NCBI RefSeq assembly: GCF_048007035.1
Contig: NZ_CP180355.1
Span: 1,550,001 to 1,614,000 of the forward strand
Length of the DNA stretch: 64,000 nucleotides
Direction of reading: 5' to 3'
Origin: Imperialibacter sp963977595
GTDB taxonomy: Bacteria > Bacteroidota > Bacteroidia > Cytophagales > Cyclobacteriaceae
Both the position numbers and the translations under genes were made by a program. This document shows positions 1 to 7,563 of this stretch, in pieces (positions within the stretch are counted from its first letter, which is position 1; each line of letters starts with the position of its first letter). The notes beneath the pieces are model-generated. The model was not told where the DNA came from and did no database searches. It saw only the letters and a list, made by a program, of their open reading frames with translations.

Positions 1-2
1 AC

Positions 3-926
3 ATCGGCAATATCGTCTGTGTAAAAAAGGCTAAAAATAACAAGGATAATAAAAAGGTAATGGTTGCCGCACACATGGACGAAATAGGCTTCATTGTGAA
101 GCATATTGACGATGCCGGCTTCCTTCGTTTTCATACGCTCGGCGGCTTCGATCCAAAGACACTGACTGCCCAAAGAGTCATCGTTCACGGCAAGAAAGAC
201 CTGATTGGAGTAATGGGCACCAAGCCGGTGCACGTAATGAGCGCTGAAGAAAAAAAGAAGCTCCCGGAGACCACCGATTTCTTCATCGACATGGGAATGG
301 ACAAAGACGAAGTGGTAAAATATATCAGCATTGGCGACTCCGTTACCCGGGAGAGGGAATTGATTGAAATGGGAAACTGCGTCAACTGTAAGTCGATTGA
401 CAACCGAATTTCCGTCTTCATTTTGATTGAGACACTCCGAAACATCAAAAATTTTCCTCACGACATTTATGGGGTGTTTACAGTTCAGGAGGAAGTTGGC
501 CTCAGAGGTGCCCAGATAGCGGCGCACTCCATCAATCCCGATTTTGGCCTGGCGCTCGACACCACCATTGCCTTCGATGTGCCAGGAGCGCAAGCCCATG
601 AAAAGGTGACGGAACTTTCGAAAGGTGCCGCCATCAAAATCATGGATTCATCAGCTATCTGCGACTACCGAATGGTGGACTACCTGAAAAAGACAGCTGA
701 TAAAAATAAAATAAAATGGCAGCCTGAAATTCTTACCGCAGGCGGCACCGATACGGCCTACGTGCAGAGAATGGGTAAAAACGGCGCTATTTCAGGTGCT
801 ATTTCCATCCCTACCCGCCATTTGCATCAAGTAATTGAAATGGCCCACAAAGAAGACGTACAATCGTGCATTAATTTGCTCTCTTCTGCGTTATCAGAGT
901 TAGACCAGTACAACTGGAGCCACTAA
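3..926 (+). CDS. M42 family metallopeptidase (5' end outside window)
   Basis: Zinc or cobalt aminopeptidase of family M42 (glutamyl aminopeptidase / FrvX / tetrahedral aminopeptidase type), a cytoplasmic peptide-trimming enzyme. The frame is open to the left edge, with coding-like sequence before the first internal ATG at 60, so the true start lies upstream. Visible family motifs in order: AAHMDEIG with the first His and Asp metal ligands, KSIDNRI, QEEVGLRGA with the catalytic Glu pair, LALDTT with an Asp ligand, GGTDTAY, and a terminal PTRHLHQ His ligand. All expected metal and catalytic residues are present, so it should be active. The next gene starts 2 bases after its stop, which suggests co-transcription. 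Confidence 0.93.
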   Translation: MGNIVCVKKAKNNKDNKKVMVAAHMDEIGFIVKHIDDAGFLRFHTLGGFDPKTLTAQRVIVHGKKDLIGVMGTKPVHVMSAEEKKKLPETTDFFIDMGMDKDEVVKYISIGDSVTRERELIEMGNCVNCKSIDNRISVFILIETLRNIKNFPHDIYGVFTVQEEVGLRGAQIAAHSINPDFGLALDTTIAFDVPGAQAHEKVTELSKGAAIKIMDSSAICDYRMVDYLKKTADKNKIKWQPEILTAGGTDTAYVQRMGKNGAISGAISIPTRHLHQVIEMAHKEDVQSCINLLSSALSELDQYNWSH

Positions 927-928
927 CT

Positions 929-1534
929 ATGAAAAGACTATTTCTCTTGCTGTTTTTAGTAAGCAGCGCTATGTCTGGCGGCTTTGCCCAGCAGCCCGCC
1001 ACCGTGCAAATTACCGGTAGCCTGCTCGATAAAGAAAGCCTGGAGCCGCTTCCTTTTGCGACAGTGCTGGTGAAAGGCTCTTTCCACGGCACTATCACCA
1101 GTTCTCAGGGCCTCTTTACCTTGCTCGTCCACCCCACCGACACGGTGCAGTTTTCGATGGTAGGTTACAAAACCTCGGAGCTTGTCATTCCCGCAGGCAT
1201 GACCGAAAGCCGCTATGCCATGCTGGAGTTAATGGAAAAGTCGACTGTAGTGCTCAAAGAGCTTAAAGTGTATCCGTGGCCCTCTGCATCACAATTCCAT
1301 TCCGCCTTCCTTGGTGTTACCCTCCCACCAACCGAGCAGGACAAAACCAATAAGATGCAGAAAGAGCTCGAGGCCACGATGAGAAACTCCTATGAGTCGG
1401 AAAAATACTACGACGAGCAGCTTAGGAACCGGCAAATCTATCAGCTGACAGGCCAAATCCCCCCTAATCATTTTCTTGACCCGGTAAGATGGCTGGACTT
1501 TATAGAGGAGCTGCGAGCGAAAAATAGAAAATAA
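929..1534 (+). CDS. Secreted carboxypeptidase-like regulatory domain protein
   Basis: A 201-residue exported protein. Residues 1-21 form a signal peptide ending at a GFAQQ-type cleavage site. Residues about 26-110 form one beta-sandwich of the CarboxypepD_reg-like type, with the usual GSLLD..., PFATVLVKG, GTITSSQG and VGYKT pattern seen in front of TonB-dependent receptors, here without any receptor. The C-terminal 90 residues are charged and of unknown role. It starts 2 bases after the M42 peptidase gene. Periplasmic or outer-membrane location is inferred; the ligand is unknown. Confidence 0.75.
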   Translation: MKRLFLLLFLVSSAMSGGFAQQPATVQITGSLLDKESLEPLPFATVLVKGSFHGTITSSQGLFTLLVHPTDTVQFSMVGYKTSELVIPAGMTESRYAMLELMEKSTVVLKELKVYPWPSASQFHSAFLGVTLPPTEQDKTNKMQKELEATMRNSYESEKYYDEQLRNRQIYQLTGQIPPNHFLDPVRWLDFIEELRAKNRK

Positions 1535-1597
1535 TTGAAGCGCAGATAGGCGAAACACCGACGGTAAATCTGGATTCATTCGCCAAATGCTGGTACA

Positions 1598-2074
1598 TTG
1601 TGCGTAAAAAATGGCTTTGCTGTGAATACTACACAATCCTCCATTCAGTTCCGGCTAGTTAAACCAAGTGAGCTGGCAGTAGCCACAGCGCTACTGGAAC
1701 AGGCCTCACTTATTGTTTCCGACATTTCGGAAAAAGTGAAGCTATTTGGCCTTTTTAGTGACAATAACCTACTGGCACTGGCAGGTCTTGAGGTATTTGA
1801 GAACGAGGCACTGCTGCGCTCAGTTTGTGTGTCTGCAAAAGAAAAAGGGAAAGGCTATGGACGGCAGATAATAAAGGCCCTCGAAAATGATGCAGGCGGG
1901 AACGGAATCACTGAGCTGTACTTGCTTACCACCACAGCCAGCAAATTTTTTGAGAGAATAGGATATAAAGTGGCCGATAGGAATACTGCATCCGATGCTA
2001 TAAAAAATACTTCAGAATTTTCAGGTTTATGCCCCTCCTCAGCTGTTTTTATGCATAAAACACTTCGTTTGTAG
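1598..2074 (+). CDS. arsN2: GNAT acetyltransferase, ArsN2 type
   Basis: GNAT-fold acetyltransferase matching the ArsN2 arsenic-resistance subgroup: LRSVCV beta strand, acetyl-CoA loop KGKGYGRQII, ELYLLTTTASKFFERIGYK, and a tail with TSEFSGLCPSSAVFM. The cysteine in GLCP is typical of ArsN2. ArsN enzymes acetylate organoarsenical antibiotics such as arsinothricin; that role is family knowledge. No arsenic genes flank it, so the substrate is uncertain. The longest frame begins at a TTG (1598); a GTG at 1622 is an equally good start and loses only eight residues. Confidence 0.75.
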   Translation: MCVKNGFAVNTTQSSIQFRLVKPSELAVATALLEQASLIVSDISEKVKLFGLFSDNNLLALAGLEVFENEALLRSVCVSAKEKGKGYGRQIIKALENDAGGNGITELYLLTTTASKFFERIGYKVADRNTASDAIKNTSEFSGLCPSSAVFMHKTLRL

Positions 2075-2157
2075 TCTGAAGACGATAACTAATCGTATTT
2101 CTCATGGGGAATCCGCCGAAATTAGCTAAATAAGCATATTGATTTCCCATTCTTTCT

Positions 2158-3144
2158 ATGTTGAGCCAATTGCCCAAAAGCCTACTCATCTTTCTTCTCA
2201 TATTTGCTTGCGGTTGCAAAAGCCTTCGCTTACCATCTTCCGTTAAAATTCTGAGAGGCCCGAGCATGCCAACGGGCATATTTGAGATGGGCTATGCCAC
2301 CGATGGAAAAATTATCTTTTCTATTGGGGGAACCACTTTTTTAGGCAGAGGAAGGCAATCGGTCGGGGAAGTCTATTTGTTTTCACCATTTGCAGGAGGG
2401 TGGGAAAAGGCTCATTTCAACGACAAACCGCTGGTAAAAGGGCATACCAACAGCGTGTACCTGCCAGATTTCAATATTATAGTTTCTACCGGCTTCACTG
2501 ACATTCAGAAAGGTGATTTTTACACTTTTCCCCTGGAAATCCTTGACCTTAGAGACTATCATATCGACTACCTGCGAAGCAACCCCCACTGGGCTCAGGG
2601 AAGCCAGATAGTTCACTGGAATAGGAAAGCCTATGTTTTTGGAGGAATAGCCTTCGAGGAAGACGGATCCACCCATTTCTCAAATCGCATGCTAAGCTAC
2701 AATCCCGCATCCGGTGAATGGGAAGACCTGGCACCGATGCCTTCCACACGAGTCACCTACGGAGCCGTCGTTGGCAATAGCCTGTATACTTTCGGTGGTT
2801 TTGATAACGAACACACATACGCAGACATATGGCGCTACGATTTTGAAGGAGACTTTTGGGAAACCGTGGGATACTTGCCTTATGCTGCCAGCCATTTCTC
2901 CGTCGCTGCAAAGTACCCATACATATTCCTTTCTAACGTAGGCCAAGAAAACAACATTATCGGCCGGGTAGACATCAGAGATGGCTCGTTCAAAGAGTTT
3001 GAAACCTGGATGACAATCGTCTCGCCAGGATCAGCAGTAGTAGGTGATTATTTATACATCTTCGGAGGAAGCTGGGACGACGGACGAACTGCCAGCAACA
3101 AAACCTTCAAAATACCTTTGACGGAGCTGATGGTGGAGGAGTAA
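2158..3144 (+). CDS. Kelch-repeat lipoprotein
   Basis: A 328-residue protein with a hydrophobic N-terminus ending in Cys residues (LLIFACGCKS), consistent with a lipoprotein signal. The rest is a kelch-type beta-propeller: repeated blades with paired glycines and YxFGG elements (KAYVFGGIAF, SLYTFGGFDN, YLYIFGGSWD) and PMPSTRVTYGAVV-type connectors. Such propellers bind glycans or proteins; no catalytic residues are recognisable. It stands alone between the acetyltransferase and the sigma factor. Outer-membrane or periplasmic anchoring is inferred from the signal. Confidence 0.8.
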   Translation: MLSQLPKSLLIFLLIFACGCKSLRLPSSVKILRGPSMPTGIFEMGYATDGKIIFSIGGTTFLGRGRQSVGEVYLFSPFAGGWEKAHFNDKPLVKGHTNSVYLPDFNIIVSTGFTDIQKGDFYTFPLEILDLRDYHIDYLRSNPHWAQGSQIVHWNRKAYVFGGIAFEEDGSTHFSNRMLSYNPASGEWEDLAPMPSTRVTYGAVVGNSLYTFGGFDNEHTYADIWRYDFEGDFWETVGYLPYAASHFSVAAKYPYIFLSNVGQENNIIGRVDIRDGSFKEFETWMTIVSPGSAVVGDYLYIFGGSWDDGRTASNKTFKIPLTELMVEE

Positions 3145-3289
3145 TTGTAAACAACTACCCTAGTCTATAAAACAATTCTGTCCTCTATGCTCTCTCAGCG
3201 CAAATAAGCTTACCTTCTGCGTAAAAATTAAGGAACCCTGTAATTATAGCTCAAGAGCCAATACCTATTACCCAAACCAAATCAACCTA

Positions 3290-3778
3290 ATGCCCCACCT
3301 TCAGTCGGATCTTCAGGCGCAATATATGTCGCTGGTAAAAGAGAATGCCGGCATTATCTATAAGGTCATACGACTTTATATTGATAATACTGAAGACCAA
3401 AAGGACCTGTACCAGGAGATCGTTCTCCAGGCATGGCATTCCTTTACGAGGTTCGACGGGCGTTCAAAATTTTCTACCTGGCTGTACAAGGTGAGCCTCA
3501 ATACAGTGCTCACATTCAGGAGAAAAAACAGCAGAATACCTACTGATGATTTAGAAAAGGCGTCAGGCTACGCATTGCCTGGTGACAAAAATGATGATAC
3601 AGAAATGCTCATGATGGCCATCAAATCGCTTGGAGAAACGGATCGGGCAATCGTTTCTCTCCATCTGGATGGTTATGAAAATGAGGAAATAGCCGAGATC
3701 ACCGGTTTGACTAAGAATCATGTGGCGGTCAAACTCCACAGGATCAAGCAGCAATTGACCAAAAAATTAAACGGCTAA
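3290..3778 (+). CDS. ECF-family RNA polymerase sigma factor
   Basis: A 162-residue sigma-70 factor of the extracytoplasmic-function type. Region 2 is seen around residues 20-85 (DQKDLYQEIVLQAWHSF then FDGRSKFSTWLYKVSLNTV), the core-binding and -10 recognition part. Region 4 lies at about 105-160 with a helix-turn-helix (DGYENEEIAEITGLTKNHV). Length is normal for ECF factors. It directs RNA polymerase to a specific promoter set, probably under control of the membrane protein encoded 4 bases downstream. Confidence 0.93.
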   Translation: MPHLQSDLQAQYMSLVKENAGIIYKVIRLYIDNTEDQKDLYQEIVLQAWHSFTRFDGRSKFSTWLYKVSLNTVLTFRRKNSRIPTDDLEKASGYALPGDKNDDTEMLMMAIKSLGETDRAIVSLHLDGYENEEIAEITGLTKNHVAVKLHRIKQQLTKKLNG

Positions 3779-3782
3779 GGGT

Positions 3783-4391
3783 ATGGACTTGAAAAAAACA
3801 TGGGATAAAATGCAAATGGATCAGTTCTCCATGGGGATACTGGACGACAAGGATATTCTGGAAGCCATGCACAAAAAATCGCACGGCCCTGTCCAGAAAA
3901 TACAAACCGGATTTACGATCAAACTGGCCTTTATTGTTGTATTTACATTTATTTTCCTTTACATCGGCATCAAAATAAAAGAGCCTCTGGTGAGTGGCCT
4001 GCAGTTTTTTATGGCGGGCGTTTATTTCACTGCCTTCTTCCTATTCTTAAGCCAGAACAAACGAATTAAGGCGGGCATTCCCATGGACGAAGGTCTGCTG
4101 ACCAACCTGAAAAACTACCATGCATTTGTGAGTAAAGTGCTGCGACAGGAGGAACGGATTGCACTCTTTATCTATCCCGTCGCTCTTACAGCAGGCTTTC
4201 TTCTGGGCTTTACGACTCAGGCAACGCTTGATGAGTTTTTCGAAAGTCGCACGGCTATTATTCTGCTTATCGCTTGCTGGATCGTGCTCACCCCACTCAG
4301 CCACCTGCTGGCCCGGTGGATGAACAAGGTATCATTCGGTAAATACCTGAATGAGCTGGAGTCACATATTGCCGAGCTCGAAAAAGAGTAG
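3783..4391 (+). CDS. Four-helix membrane protein, possible anti-sigma partner
   Basis: A 202-residue protein with a soluble N-terminus (residues 1-45) and four hydrophobic segments at about 46-64, 70-90, 126-145 and 157-177. It has no recognised domain. It starts 4 bases after the sigma factor stop, so the two are almost certainly co-transcribed. Membrane proteins directly after ECF sigma genes are often anti-sigma factors; here that role is inferred from position only, since no zinc-binding anti-sigma motif is present. Confidence 0.7.
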   Translation: MDLKKTWDKMQMDQFSMGILDDKDILEAMHKKSHGPVQKIQTGFTIKLAFIVVFTFIFLYIGIKIKEPLVSGLQFFMAGVYFTAFFLFLSQNKRIKAGIPMDEGLLTNLKNYHAFVSKVLRQEERIALFIYPVALTAGFLLGFTTQATLDEFFESRTAIILLIACWIVLTPLSHLLARWMNKVSFGKYLNELESHIAELEKE

Positions 4392-4407
4392 CACTCCTCA
4401 TCGCACA

Positions 4408-6072
4408 CTAGATCTCCTCCAGGTACCTGTGCACAAAGCTGATGGCCATAGCCCCCTCTCCTACGGCTGACGCCACCCTGTTCATCGCATTCATCCGCAC
4501 ATCGCCGGCAGCAAAAATGCCCGGTTGGCAAGTTTCCAGCGCAAATGGCTCTCTTGATTGTTTCCACTTCTTTTTAAAATCAGGAAACTGCACCAAATCA
4601 CGACCTGTGGCAATAAATCCCTTGTCATTTTTGATGATAAGATCGCCCAACCATTCTGTGTAAGGCTTGGCACCGATGAAAATAAAGATCGCCCTTGCTT
4701 CGACTTTGTTTTTCTGGCCATTCGAAATATTGGATAGCTCAAGGTGGGTAAGCCGCTCATTCTCACCGAAAGCTTCTGTAACCTCAGTGCATGGCACCAA
4801 CTCGATGTTTGGTGTTGCGTTGATCTGATCGATGAGGTAAGATGACATGGTGGAAGTAAGGTCTTCCTTCCGAACAACAATGAATACTTTTCTTGCGAAC
4901 CTTGAAAGATACATGGCGCCCTGCCCGGCAGAGTTGCCTCCGCCTACCACAAACACATCGCCGTCTTTGCAGGCCGCAGCTTCGGTGGTGGCAGCTCCGT
5001 AATAGACCCCCGCTCCGGTGAATTGCTCCAGCCCTTTGGTATCCAGCTTACGGTAGTCTACACCGGTAGTAATCACTATGCTCTTCGCATGGATGACGCT
5101 TCCATTGGCCAGCGTGATAATTTTGTAGGGATCTTTCACCTCCACCTTATTCACTGCCTGGGGTGATAAAAATTCCACCCCAAACCGGGTGGCCTGTGTG
5201 ATTGCTCGCCTCGACAGGTCAGCTCCGCTCAGCCCGCTTGGGAAGCCGAGATAGTTCTCTATTCTCGAGCTGGTACCCGCCTGTCCGCCCGGGGCACGTC
5301 TCTCCACCAGCAGGGTTTTCAAGCCCTCCGAGCCTCCGTAAACCCCGGCTGCGAGGCCAGCCGGTCCGGCACCGATGATCACCACATCGTACAGCTCTTC
5401 CTTAGCCCGGGGATTCAGGCCTATACTTTCAGCCAAAGTTTCGGCTGTTACTCCCTTCAGCACCGTGCCATTGTCCAAAACCACAGCGGGGAAATCCTGC
5501 GCCACCAAAGCATGCAGGGCAATAAGCTCTTTGGCTTTCTCATTGGTTTCCACATCCAGCCATTGGAAGGGAAACAGGTTGCCGGAAAGAAAATCCTTCA
5601 GTGAGTGGGTTTTAGGGCTGAATTGGTAACCAAGGATCCTCAATCCGTCAAAATCCGGGATATAGCCCGCTTGCCACTCGTCCAGAAGGTCGTTGAGGAT
5701 CGGAAAAAGCTTTTCTTCAGGTGGATCCCAGGGCTTCATCAGGTAGTAGTCGAGCTGCACATCATTGATGGCCTTGATGGCGGCGTCGGTGTCAGAATAG
5801 GCGGTTAACAACACCCGTTTTGCTTCAGGAAAAATTACCCTGGCCTTTTCAAGAAAAGCTACACCCTCCATTTCGGGCATGCGCTGGTCGGAAATAAACA
5901 GGGCCACCTCCTCCCCTGCCTTTTTTATATCCAGCAGTACTTCCAGCCCTTCATTGGCCGACTCGGTATTCATAATCCTGTAGTCGTCACGAAACTCGTT
6001 GCGCAAATCTCTGCGTATCGCTTTTAGCACTTGTGGGTCGTCATCAACTGAAAAAATAACTGGCTTCTTCAT
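4408..6072 (-). CDS. Response regulator fused to cysteine-less Grx/TrxR-like flavoprotein
   Basis: A 554-residue three-part protein. Residues 1-125 are a receiver domain (acidic pocket near D10-D12, phosphoacceptor D62 in SDQRMPEM, conserved K113). Residues about 145-218 have a glutaredoxin-like fold, but SPKT (152-155) replaces the redox CxxC. Residues 226-554 are a thioredoxin-reductase-like flavoprotein with FAD motif GAGPAGL (234-240), NADPH motif GGGNSAGQ (377-384) and C-terminal AAGDVR. At the position of the TrxR CATC centre the sequence is YGAAT (358-362), so disulfide reduction of the normal kind is not possible. It is encoded 3 bases after the histidine kinase gene, its probable phosphodonor. 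Its output may be a flavin/NADPH-dependent activity controlled by phosphorylation. Confidence 0.9.
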   Translation of the reverse strand: MKKPVIFSVDDDPQVLKAIRRDLRNEFRDDYRIMNTESANEGLEVLLDIKKAGEEVALFISDQRMPEMEGVAFLEKARVIFPEAKRVLLTAYSDTDAAIKAINDVQLDYYLMKPWDPPEEKLFPILNDLLDEWQAGYIPDFDGLRILGYQFSPKTHSLKDFLSGNLFPFQWLDVETNEKAKELIALHALVAQDFPAVVLDNGTVLKGVTAETLAESIGLNPRAKEELYDVVIIGAGPAGLAAGVYGGSEGLKTLLVERRAPGGQAGTSSRIENYLGFPSGLSGADLSRRAITQATRFGVEFLSPQAVNKVEVKDPYKIITLANGSVIHAKSIVITTGVDYRKLDTKGLEQFTGAGVYYGAATTEAAACKDGDVFVVGGGNSAGQGAMYLSRFARKVFIVVRKEDLTSTMSSYLIDQINATPNIELVPCTEVTEAFGENERLTHLELSNISNGQKNKVEARAIFIFIGAKPYTEWLGDLIIKNDKGFIATGRDLVQFPDFKKKWKQSREPFALETCQPGIFAAGDVRMNAMNRVASAVGEGAMAISFVHRYLEEI

Positions 6073-6075
6073 TGG

Positions 6076-7506
6076 TTACTTGTCTTTCAATGGGATACAT
6101 ACGGTAAAAATAGTTTCACCCGGACGGGAGGTGGCCTTTAGTGTGCCATTGTGTTGTTCTACAATATTTTTGGCTATTTCAAGCCCGAGTCCTGAGCCCT
6201 TTCCCACCTCTTTGGTCGTGAAAAATGGGTCGAAAATTTTACCTAGCAGATCAACAGGGATACCAGGGCCGTTATCGATGATATGCACCTTCACAAATTC
6301 TCCATCCTTTACTGACTTCACTGTTAGCATCGGCGAAGGCACTCCCTCCAGCGCATCAATGGCGTTGTCGATAATATTTGTCCACACCTGATTCATTTCT
6401 CCAGCCAGCAGATTAATGGGAGGAATTCCTGAAGCCACGTCGATGGCCAACGAAATATTGGCTTTCCTGATTTTGTGGTCAAGCATCGTGAGCGTATCCT
6501 TGATGCCAATGTGGATATTGGTTGGCGCTTTGTCGTGCCCTCTATCCATGTGAGAGTACGATTTCACCGACTGTACCAGTTTGGAAATGCGGGTGGAGGC
6601 CTCGTTGATATCGCCAACCATGCGTTCGGTAGTCAATACATTGTCGAGCCAGAACAGCACAGGCAGAAGCTCTTTTTCCGGAATATACTCCCGAACCATA
6701 TCCAGTTCTTTAGGCCCTATTCCATATTCGATAAAGTTTTCTGCAAGGTCGTCTCCCCCTTCCAGGTCATTGTCGTCGAACCAGTCCAGAATGTCTTCTT
6801 CTTGTTTATTTCTCTCTCTCAAGCCCAGGTTTTGACGCCCCGCTTTGGCTTTTTCATAAAGAATAGCATTCACGGCATCTACTTGCTCCTCTTCAAGCTT
6901 CATCGATATCACCTGTTTGAACCTTTCCGGGGTGTAGGCCAGGTGCTTTTTGAGTTCATCGGAACTTCTGACAATTGCTGCGGCAGGGTTGTTCAGCTCG
7001 TGGGCGAGGCCCGCAGAAAGCTTACCAAGGGCCATCATCTTTTCATTTTGCCGCTGCATAGAAGTAAACTCACGTACCCTGGAGGTCATTTGCTGCACGA
7101 GCTTCTCGGTCAAATCATAGTGTGTACAAACAAGCTCTTTCAACTTTTCTCTGGAAGTAAAAAGCACAGTGGTTGGCTGCATCACCTCTGCCGAACCAAT
7201 AGCAGTCTTTAGCCTTGAGAATGGTAGAAGACCACTGATATCTGGTGGCTCAAGCTCAAAAAGCTCCCGCTTCTGGTTATTTTGTGTAGAATAAGCCCTT
7301 GCCTTTCCAGAAAGGACAATCATCATATGATCTGTAGGTTCTCCCTTTTTGAACAAAAACTCGCCTTCCCGAAAATCCCTGCGTTCAGAATTGTCGATCA
7401 GCCACTGCAACTGGTCATCCGACACCCCCTGGAGGCTGGGGTTCTCCTGTAGTGCTTTTAATAAATCCATATTGATAAATGATGGTTCGAAAGACACCTT
7501 TGGCAT
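6076..7506 (-). CDS. Cyclic-nucleotide-binding-domain sensor histidine kinase
   Basis: A 476-residue soluble kinase. Residues about 15-130 form a cAMP-binding-type domain (FREGEFLFKKGEPTDHMMIV, then SGKARAY). A short helix leads to a dimerisation/phosphoacceptor region with His169 in LAHELNNPAAAI. The C-terminus is a HATPase_c domain with N, G1 and G2 boxes (NIIDNAIDAL, DNGPGIP, GKGSGLGL). No membrane segment is visible, so it probably senses a cytoplasmic ligand. The adjacent receiver-TrxR-like gene (3 bases away) is the likely partner. An alternative start, Met13 (7470), is possible. Confidence 0.9.
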   Translation of the reverse strand: MPKVSFEPSFINMDLLKALQENPSLQGVSDDQLQWLIDNSERRDFREGEFLFKKGEPTDHMMIVLSGKARAYSTQNNQKRELFELEPPDISGLLPFSRLKTAIGSAEVMQPTTVLFTSREKLKELVCTHYDLTEKLVQQMTSRVREFTSMQRQNEKMMALGKLSAGLAHELNNPAAAIVRSSDELKKHLAYTPERFKQVISMKLEEEQVDAVNAILYEKAKAGRQNLGLRERNKQEEDILDWFDDNDLEGGDDLAENFIEYGIGPKELDMVREYIPEKELLPVLFWLDNVLTTERMVGDINEASTRISKLVQSVKSYSHMDRGHDKAPTNIHIGIKDTLTMLDHKIRKANISLAIDVASGIPPINLLAGEMNQVWTNIIDNAIDALEGVPSPMLTVKSVKDGEFVKVHIIDNGPGIPVDLLGKIFDPFFTTKEVGKGSGLGLEIAKNIVEQHNGTLKATSRPGETIFTVCIPLKDK

Positions 7507-7563
7507 TGAACAAGGTTTGCGGCTTCTTTCAATTTGGTATCTTTCACAAAAGATATCACCAAA

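Noticed and set aside
6475..7212. Plus-strand frame of 245 codons inside the histidine kinase gene
   Set aside because: Antisense to a gene with clear kinase motifs; no domain or start signal of its own.
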